Source: PLanc-01 sp035342095
GTDB lineage: Bacteria > Planctomycetota > Phycisphaerae > Sedimentisphaerales > Anaerobacaceae
Length of the DNA: 64,000 bases
Direction of reading: 5' to 3'
NCBI GenBank assembly: GCA_035342095.1
Contig: DAOQWL010000006.1
Location: 1 to 64,000 of the forward strand
Shown here: piece by piece, positions 58,425-64,000 of the stretch
Position numbering within the stretch: position 1 is the first letter of the stretch
How the letters are laid out: each line of letters opens with the position of its first letter
Translations under genes and position numbers: made by a program
The notes under the pieces: model-generated
The model's input: the letters and a program-made list of their open reading frames with translations, nothing else
Told to the model about the DNA's origin: nothing
Database searches by the model: none

Positions 58425-59360
58425 TCAAATGTACTCGACCGTGGCGGGGGGTTTGGGCGTCAGGTCGTACAGACACCGGCTGACGTCCGGGACCTCCGTC
58501 GTGATTCGCTGGCAGAGGCGGTTGAGCTTGCTCCAGGGCAGCTCGGTGGCTGTTGCCTGGCGGGCGTCGATGCTCTCGATGCAGCGGACGACGATGATCT
58601 GCCCGAACTCGCGTTTGTTGTTGCGGATGCCGGTGGCGCGGTCGTTCAGCAGGACCGCCAGGTACTGGAAGGCTCCTGTGCCAGCCAGTTCTTCCTCGAC
58701 GATGGCGGTCGCCTTGCGAACGGTGGCGAGCCGCTCAGGCGTGACCTCGCCGACGATGCGGGTCGCGAGGGCCGGACCGGGGAAGGGGATGCGATTCGTG
58801 ACCTGGGCGGGGAGTTCGAGGAACTTGCACACCGCGCGGACGTCGTCCTTGCGGAGCGTCTTGAGCGGCTCGACGACCGCATAGCCGTAGGCTTCCTTCG
58901 TGTCGATGCCGAGCTGCGAGAGGATGTTGTGCTGTCGCTTGATGCCCGCGACGGTTTCCTCGATGTCGGTCAGGATGGTCCCGTGCATCAGGAATTTGGC
59001 GCCGGATTCCTTCACGATCCTGCCGAAGACCTTCGAATAGAACGTGTCGGTGATCGCCTGGCGTTTCTGCTCGGGGTCGGTCAGACCCGCCAGGGCGCCG
59101 AGGAACTCGTTCTTCGCATTCACCAGCTCGACGGGGATTCCCATCTGGGCGAACATGGCGACGACGCGCTTCGGCTCGTCCTTGCGCATGAGGTCGTTGT
59201 CGATGAAGACGGTCTTGAGCCGGTCGCCCAGGGCCCGATGCCCGAGGACGGTCACGAGGGAACTGTCGACGCCGCCGCTGAGGGCGTTGATGGCGGTGGC
59301 GTTGCCGACCGTCTTTCGAATCTGAGAGATTTGTTCTTCGACGAATGCCTTGCAGTCCAT
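58425..59360 (-). CDS. GMP synthetase ATP-pyrophosphatase subunit without glutaminase
   Basis: A 311-aa enzyme with the PP-loop ALSGGVDSSLVTVLGHRALG near residue 28, KFLMHGTILTDIEETVAG, VEPLKTLRKDDVRAVCKFLE, TNRIPFPGPALATRIVGEVT and the dimerisation C-terminus ITTEVPDVSRCLYDLTPKPP. This is the GuaA C-terminal half, which adenylates XMP and aminates it to GMP. The class I glutaminase domain present in usual GuaA (first about 200 residues) is absent. It is therefore like archaeal two-subunit GMP synthetases or works with free ammonia. No separate glutaminase gene is seen in the window. Confidence 0.92.
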   Translation of the reverse strand: MDCKAFVEEQISQIRKTVGNATAINALSGGVDSSLVTVLGHRALGDRLKTVFIDNDLMRKDEPKRVVAMFAQMGIPVELVNAKNEFLGALAGLTDPEQKRQAITDTFYSKVFGRIVKESGAKFLMHGTILTDIEETVAGIKRQHNILSQLGIDTKEAYGYAVVEPLKTLRKDDVRAVCKFLELPAQVTNRIPFPGPALATRIVGEVTPERLATVRKATAIVEEELAGTGAFQYLAVLLNDRATGIRNNKREFGQIIVVRCIESIDARQATATELPWSKLNRLCQRITTEVPDVSRCLYDLTPKPPATVEYI

Positions 59361-59499
59361 CCTGTGTCCCTTCCTAACTGGGTACGTGCCGCCCGAGCGG
59401 TGCCCGCTCAGAAGGCAGCCAGTGTATGGGGCGGCGAAACGACTGTCAAGCGACGAGAAGTCCGTGGGTGCATGACCGAGCGATGCACGCGATTGCTGT

Positions 59500-60807
59500 C
59501 TACACGCCGTTGGGCACGGCCCAGTGGCCTTCGCGGTAGGTCCGGCGGACCATGCGGTTCGCCTCTTCGTCGCCTGCGATCTGTTCCGTCGCAGGATCGA
59601 AATGCAGGACGCGACCCAGTCGCGTGGCGATGTTGCCGAGGTGGGCCAGCGTCGCGGATAAATGCCCGGTCTCGATGTCCGCGTTGGGGCGCTGCCCGTT
59701 CTTGATGCACTCGATGAAGTTGCGGTGGTGCGGCTCGCTGGCGAGTTGTGCGACCATCTTCTCCCCGGGCTCGTTGCGGGGACCGAAGATCTGCCAGCCG
59801 GAATGCTTGCCGAGGAGCATCATCCCCTTGGTGCCATAGAAGGCGTTGCCGTTCTCGTGTCCTTCCTGCACGTAGGGCGACCAGATCCGCTGCTCGTAGA
59901 TGAGCTGACGCTTGCCTCGGGCGCCCTCGCCGGGATATTCGAAGATTACCGTCTGGGTATCGGGGAACTGCTGGTCGTCGTCGAAGAAGTACTTGCCGCC
60001 GAGGGCCGCGACCGTCGCGGGGTGCGTCTGGACGCCCAGGCCCCATCGTCCGACGTCGAGGTCGTGCACGCCGTCGTTGCCGATGTCGCCTGTGCCGAAG
60101 GCGTACCACCATCGCCAGATGCTGGGCAGCAGGTTGGACTGATACGGGACAATCGGCGCCGGGCCGACCCACAGATCGAAGTCCAGGCTCGTGGGCGGAT
60201 CGGAAGGCCTCGCGCGGCCGATACTCCTTCGCAGTTGGCTGTTCCAGACCTTGGCGACGAGGATATCTCCGATCGCGCCGCCGTGCAGCAAGTCGATAGC
60301 CCGCCGGACGTGCTCGACGCTGCGGGTCTGCGTGCCCACCTGGACCACGCGGTTGTTTCGCCTGGCGGCCTCGACCATCAGGCGACCCTCGCGGATGTTG
60401 TGTGCGCAGGGTTTCTCGACGTAGACGTGTTTGCCCGCCTCGCAGGCGAGGATCGTCGCGGGGGCGTGCCAGTGGTCCGGCGTGGCGATGACCACCGCGT
60501 CCACAGAGCGGTCGTCGAAGATCCGCCGCATGTCCTTCTCCGTGCGTGGCGCCTTGCCGGTCGCTTTCTGGACGGCCTCCGCCGCGGCGTTCAAGCGATT
60601 GGTGTCCACGTCGCACACGTAGGCCACCTCGACGTCCTTTTGTGCAGCGAAGGACTTGAGCAGGCCCGACCCATGCCCCCCAGGGCCGATCACCCCGAAG
60701 ATGACACGCTCGTTGGCGCCCGCGGCGCGAGATTGGGTTGCGGCAAACGTGCTGCCGGCGAGAATGACACCGGCCTGTCGGAGGAATTGGCGTCGATCGG
60801 CTGTCAT
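59500..60807 (-). CDS. Tat-exported Gfo/Idh/MocA oxidoreductase (3)
   Basis: A 435-aa protein with Tat signal DRRQFLRQAGVILAGSTFAA. Rossmann motifs: VIFGVIGPGGHGSGLLKSFA, VCDVDTNRLNAA, VIATPDHWHAPATILACEAG and HVYVEKPCAHNIREGRLMVE (E-K-P). The second domain has VWNSQLRRSIGRARPSDPPT, LDFDLWVGPAPIVPYQSNLL, WRWWYAFGTGDIGNDGVHDL and a C-terminal ATRLGRVLHFDPATEQIAGD. The W-x-x-G-T-G-D-I-G-N-x-G segment is typical of a large planctomycete subfamily. Substrates are likely sugars; no neighbour is co-transcribed. Confidence 0.92.
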   Translation of the reverse strand: MTADRRQFLRQAGVILAGSTFAATQSRAAGANERVIFGVIGPGGHGSGLLKSFAAQKDVEVAYVCDVDTNRLNAAAEAVQKATGKAPRTEKDMRRIFDDRSVDAVVIATPDHWHAPATILACEAGKHVYVEKPCAHNIREGRLMVEAARRNNRVVQVGTQTRSVEHVRRAIDLLHGGAIGDILVAKVWNSQLRRSIGRARPSDPPTSLDFDLWVGPAPIVPYQSNLLPSIWRWWYAFGTGDIGNDGVHDLDVGRWGLGVQTHPATVAALGGKYFFDDDQQFPDTQTVIFEYPGEGARGKRQLIYEQRIWSPYVQEGHENGNAFYGTKGMMLLGKHSGWQIFGPRNEPGEKMVAQLASEPHHRNFIECIKNGQRPNADIETGHLSATLAHLGNIATRLGRVLHFDPATEQIAGDEEANRMVRRTYREGHWAVPNGV

Positions 60808-60936
60808 CGTAGTCTAAACCTTTCCGCACAATGCCATGTCTCAGGGCTGTCAGCGGCATTATAGCCATTTCCGGCGGAAAGTCCAGAGCGCAGACACTGC
60901 GTCCTTCCGTTGGGTGGTGAGGCGCTCCCTGAACTC

Positions 60937-61049
60937 TGTCATTCCTGCATCAAGCAGGAATCCACAAACCGTGGGACCTGGCGCTTCCCAGAGAGTGGAT
61001 TCCCGCTTCTGCGGGAATGACAACCTGGGGTCTCCCTGGACCTCCATTG
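60937..61049. repeat. About 110-bp dispersed repeat (GTCATTCCTGC family), copy 2
   Basis: GTCATTCCTGCATCAAGCAG, CGTGGGAC, GGATTCCCGCTTCTGCGGGA and TGACAACC in the same order as copy 1 at 35558. Inverted ends TCATTCCTG and CGGGAATGA. Confidence 0.8.
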
Positions 61050-61233
61050 TACGTGGGCAGCTACGGTCGTGCACCCGGGAACCGTGGTTTACGTGGGTCT
61101 TGAGTCCCGCTTGATTGTACCGCCGGACGTGGTAGGATGTGCAGGCAGTGAGGTGGGGGGGGCGACGGCGGTGAAACGGCGTGTGTCGGCAATCGTCGGC
61201 TGCCCTGCGTGGGACTGCGAATGAGGTGAAACC

Positions 61234-62082
61234 ATGCCTGTGCCGGTGCAGTTCAGATCGAGAATCCAGCGGTCTCGCTCGCGAGAGCTTCCTTCGCTGG
61301 CGGCAGTATCGGTCCTGCTGTTTGTCGTCGGGTGCGGGGCGCTGGACGGTGGTCGCGGCTGGGGCGAGGATGCTCTCTGGCCGGTTGATCTTCCTCGCGT
61401 CGGGCGGGCGGCGCGCGATGCCCTGTTCGACCGGGCGACCCTGGCTCCCCTGGCCGGCGCGGCGGTCTTCGCCATCGACGATTTCGACAATCGGGCCTCT
61501 GACTGGGCGGTGAAGCATACTCCGATCTTCGGGTCCACAAACGATGCCCGCGACGCCAGCGACTGCCTCAAGGACGTCCTCCTGGCCGAGGCGGTCGTCA
61601 CGGCGGTTTTGACGCCCAGCGGTGATACGTCGGGCGAATGGCTGTGCGCGAAATTGAAGGGGGGCGTAGTCGAGATCGGCGCGGTCGCGGCAACCTACAG
61701 CGCGACGGACCTGGTCAAGGATCTGACCGACCGCCAGCGGCCGGATCGCAGCGGCGACAACAGTTTTCCTTCGGCGCATGCGTCTGCGTCGGCCGCCTGT
61801 GCGACGCTCGGCAATCGCAACCTCGATCACCTCGATTTTCTGGGCGGCGCGAGGCCCGTGCTGGAAGTGGTCAACGCGGTGCTGGTCACGTCTGTGGGCT
61901 GGGCCCGAGTCGAAGCCGGGCGGCATCACCCGTCCGACGTGCTGGTGGGCATGGCGCTCGGGCACTTCGTGGCCGCATTCATACACGATGGCTTCCTGAA
62001 CCTTCCGGAAGATGGCCGTGTCGATATCGACGCATTTGCCTCGGAATCAGGGGCAGGACTTGCCTTGTCGATTCGATTCTGA
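61234..62082 (+). CDS. PAP2-family phosphatase lipoprotein
   Basis: A 282-aa protein with a lipoprotein signal ending LLFVVGCG. The three catalytic blocks of phosphatidic acid phosphatase 2/haloperoxidase are present: KDLTDRQRPDRSGDNSFPSA (K-x6-R-P then P-S-A-H), and AGRHHPSDVLVGMALGH (R-x5-H-x3-D). The usual P-S-G-H is P-S-A-H here. The hydrophobic profile suggests a membrane-associated domain. It may dephosphorylate lipid phosphates or pyrophosphates such as undecaprenyl pyrophosphate at the envelope. AGGTG upstream of the ATG at 61234 is a fair ribosome binding site. Confidence 0.88.
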   Translation: MPVPVQFRSRIQRSRSRELPSLAAVSVLLFVVGCGALDGGRGWGEDALWPVDLPRVGRAARDALFDRATLAPLAGAAVFAIDDFDNRASDWAVKHTPIFGSTNDARDASDCLKDVLLAEAVVTAVLTPSGDTSGEWLCAKLKGGVVEIGAVAATYSATDLVKDLTDRQRPDRSGDNSFPSAHASASAACATLGNRNLDHLDFLGGARPVLEVVNAVLVTSVGWARVEAGRHHPSDVLVGMALGHFVAAFIHDGFLNLPEDGRVDIDAFASESGAGLALSIRF

Positions 62083-62129
62083 CGAACGGCAGGGAGACGC
62101 GGCCCGCGCGGCCCGTCGCCGATCGATTC

Positions 62130-63500
62130 TCATCTCGCGCGTTCGGGCGGGTGCGTCAGCAGCGCGCCGGCGAGGGCCTCCACGGCGGCCTTGCGATCCG
62201 CTTCTTTGACGCCGAACATGATGCTGATCTCTGAGGACCCCTGGTTCATCATCTCGATGTTGATGCCGGCATAGGCCAGGGCGGAGCAGGCCTTGGCCGC
62301 CATGCCGACCGCGTACCGCATGCCTTCGCCCACGATCATGATCAGGGCCAGCCCGTGCTCGACGGTCACGTCGTCGACCCGAAGCTCGTGCCGGACGCGA
62401 TGGAGGATCTGACCCTCCTTCTCCGGCGTCAGGATGGCGCTGCGGAGGATGACCGACATGTTGTCGATCCCGGTGGGGACGTGCTCGAACGAGAGGTGTT
62501 CCTCCTCGAGGATCTGGAGCAGGTGACGGCCGAACCCCACCTCGCGGTTCATCATGTACTTGCTGAGATAGATCGAGCTGAACCCGCTGGAGCTGGCGAT
62601 GCCGGTGACTTCGCCCTGGCGATACTTGCGCTGGGGGACGACGAGGGTGCCGGGAGCCTCCGGTCGGTTGGTGTTCTTGATACAGATGGGGACCTTGGCC
62701 TGCACAGCGGGCACGACGGCCTCATCGTGGAAGACCCCGAACCCGGCGTAAGACAGCTCGCGCAGCTCGCGATAAGTCAGGATCGCAATGGCAGGGGCGT
62801 TCGGAGTGATCCGCGGGTCGATGGCGTACACGGAATCGACATCCGTGAAGTTCTCATAGACGGCGGCCTTCACCGCTGCGGCCAGGATCGAGCCGGTGAT
62901 GTCCGAGCCGCCGCGGGGGAATGTTGCCACCTCGCCTTTCAGCGTGTATCCGAAGAACCCCGGGAAGATCGCGATCTCCTTGGTGTCCTTCAGTGCCGCC
63001 AGGCGGTCGTAGGATTCCGGGAGCACCTGGGCATTGCCGAAGTCCTCGCTCAGGAGCATGCCGGCCGCTCGCGGGTCCACATACCGGGCCGGATGGCCTT
63101 GGCGAGCGAAGACCCGGGCGACGAGCTTGGCGCAGTTGTCCTCGCCGGCGGCCTTCATCGTGTCCATGAACTGAGCGTTATTCGCGGAACGGCTCTGGAT
63201 CCGCCGACGCAGGTCGTTCTCGATCTCGCCGACGATGTCCGCCTCCAAGCTCAGTTCTCGCTGGATTTCGGCGTATCGCTCCACGACCGCGGCCAGGTCG
63301 CCCTCGAACGGCTTCCCGCCGATCACGGAGTTTGCCAGGGCGATCAACAGGTCGGTGACCTTGATATCTTTGGGGTGGCGTTTGCCGGGAGCGGAAACGA
63401 CGACGATTCGTCGAGTGCTGTCCGACGTGACGATCCCGACGATCTTGAGGATCTGTTTGGCATCGGCGACCGACGTGCCGCCGAACTTGACGACCTTCAT
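62130..63500 (-). CDS. lysC: Aspartate kinase
   Basis: About 456 aa. The start MKVVKFGGTSVADAKQILKI at 63500 carries the kinase signature K-F-G-G-T-S; an upstream ATG extension to 63623 is less likely. Later motifs are FPGFFGYTLKGEVATFPRGG with SDITGSILAAAVKAAVYENF, VDSVYAIDPRITPNAPAIAI, YRELRELSYAGFGVFHDEAV, and two ACT regulatory domains (GIASSSGFSSIYLSKYMMNR; MIVGEGMRYAVGMAAKACSA). The class is monofunctional LysC-like. It makes aspartyl phosphate for lysine, threonine and methionine synthesis. No other pathway genes are within the window. Confidence 0.95.
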   Translation of the reverse strand: MKVVKFGGTSVADAKQILKIVGIVTSDSTRRIVVVSAPGKRHPKDIKVTDLLIALANSVIGGKPFEGDLAAVVERYAEIQRELSLEADIVGEIENDLRRRIQSRSANNAQFMDTMKAAGEDNCAKLVARVFARQGHPARYVDPRAAGMLLSEDFGNAQVLPESYDRLAALKDTKEIAIFPGFFGYTLKGEVATFPRGGSDITGSILAAAVKAAVYENFTDVDSVYAIDPRITPNAPAIAILTYRELRELSYAGFGVFHDEAVVPAVQAKVPICIKNTNRPEAPGTLVVPQRKYRQGEVTGIASSSGFSSIYLSKYMMNREVGFGRHLLQILEEEHLSFEHVPTGIDNMSVILRSAILTPEKEGQILHRVRHELRVDDVTVEHGLALIMIVGEGMRYAVGMAAKACSALAYAGINIEMMNQGSSEISIMFGVKEADRKAAVEALAGALLTHPPERAR

Positions 63501-63707
63501 TCTGGCTCCTTGTTCATGCCCCTGCAACTTCGGACCCACCGTCTTTCCCATCTTGCGGCGGATGGCCTCATCACGCGAATCTCGCCTACATGAAAGGGTA
63601 TTGTAGCGAAGGTCTTGCGCCAATACAAGGGGAAATGAAGCGTGCCGCCCGTCCGGGGCAGGAGGGCCTGGAGCCGAGGCTCTGCAGACCTGACAGTCCC
63701 CTCGGGC

Positions 63708-64000
63708 CTAACGATCCGCACGCAACTCCACCGTCCCGAGGTTCATCGTTCGGGCATTCGCACGCACGGTAAAACGCAGGTTGCTGCTCAGATTTGCGCC
63801 TTCACGCATGGTGTAGCAGTGCAGCTCGTATTCGCCGGGCGGAAGCCAGATCTCGATGGACGAATCCTCGGTAGTGCAACGCAGCACGTTGACGATGATG
63901 CCATTGGGTGAATCGGACCGACGGATCGTGGTGCTGACGTCGGCCTGAATGGGCATGTTGTCGGCCTTCTTCCCCTTGGGCCACGCCCAGGCCGCATGAA
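63708..64000 (-). CDS. C-terminal part of a larger gene, cut by right edge
   Basis: An open minus-strand frame entering from the right edge and ending at 63708. The visible 97 residues include HAAWAWPKGKKADNMPIQAD, VSTTIRRSDSPNGIIVNVLR, SSIEIWLPPGEYELHCYT and ANLSSNLRFTVRANARTMNL. The I-x-L-P-P-G-E-Y-E-L segment looks like a carboxypeptidase-regulatory-like beta-sandwich, common as a C-terminal domain in secreted planctomycete proteins. The N-terminal part lies outside the window. Confidence 0.6.
   Translation of the reverse strand, partial: HAAWAWPKGKKADNMPIQADVSTTIRRSDSPNGIIVNVLRCTTEDSSIEIWLPPGEYELHCYTMREGANLSSNLRFTVRANARTMNLGTVELRADR

Overview
The window looks like high-GC chromosomal DNA from a planctomycete, most likely a Phycisphaerae-type bacterium. 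This is inferred from gene content: Tat-exported Gfo/Idh/MocA oxidoreductases (three), a secreted DUF1080 protein, a secreted nucleoside hydrolase, a VPAPGA-type sorting tail, a rubrerythrin-VIT1 iron protein, long stand-alone hexapeptide serine acetyltransferase, and many short dispersed palindromic repeats between genes. There is no rRNA, CRISPR array, transposase or phage module. One tRNA (Gln, anticodon CTG) is present at 41990-42060.

Layout. 1-1071: two small toxin-antitoxin type loci. 1207-2910: thiC on the minus strand behind a promoter, a TPP riboswitch and an intrinsic terminator, with a 179-bp inverted-repeat element lying between the terminator and the gene. 3518-9331: a MacA/MacB/TolC-type tripartite export operon. 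9359-14623: a deaminase, small proteins, a large AsmA-like membrane protein that seems to join two families, and a secreted protein behind a consensus promoter interrupted by a MITE. 14930-26866: oxidoreductase, HAF-repeat protein, AAA ATPase with a nuclease-like tail, nitrilase, esterase, rubrerythrin-like protein, BaiN-type flavoprotein, M48 lipoprotein protease, sirtuin. 27037-28630: a HepT/MntA-type toxin-antitoxin pair in which the HepT toxin carries a DUF2971 domain, plus a second unpaired MntA-like protein. 28822-38758: mutS, DUF1080 protein, ispH with a structured leader, rpsA, PIN/TRAM protein, membrane protein, ispG. 38846-41956: two DUF4097 lipoproteins and bioY. 43168-44943: a secreted jelly-roll protein and exonuclease III. 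45291-53525: Rrf2 regulator, cysK, serine acetyltransferase, nadA, nifU, nifS, and a four-domain CoA-disulfide reductase: cysteine synthesis, sulfur mobilisation and Fe-S assembly together with an Fe-S client enzyme. 53573-64000: rubrerythrin-VIT1 iron transporter, nucleoside hydrolase, two oxidoreductases, nucleotidyltransferase-like protein, GMP synthetase ATP-PPase subunit, PAP2 lipoprotein, aspartokinase and a truncated gene at the right edge.

Both ends of the non-mevalonate isoprenoid pathway (IspG and IspH, both [4Fe-4S] enzymes) are about 4 kb apart, and ThiC and NadA also need Fe-S clusters, so the NifU/NifS operon probably serves general Fe-S assembly rather than nitrogen fixation; no nif structural genes are present.

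The observations most worth following up are the HepT-DUF2971 fusion, a possible structured RNA upstream of ispH, the two mobile-looking palindromic elements inserted in regulatory regions (thiC leader and 13.6 kb), promoters that place the transcription start on the start codon (18000 and mutS), and several dispersed repeat families that sometimes supply stop codons to the genes they abut.
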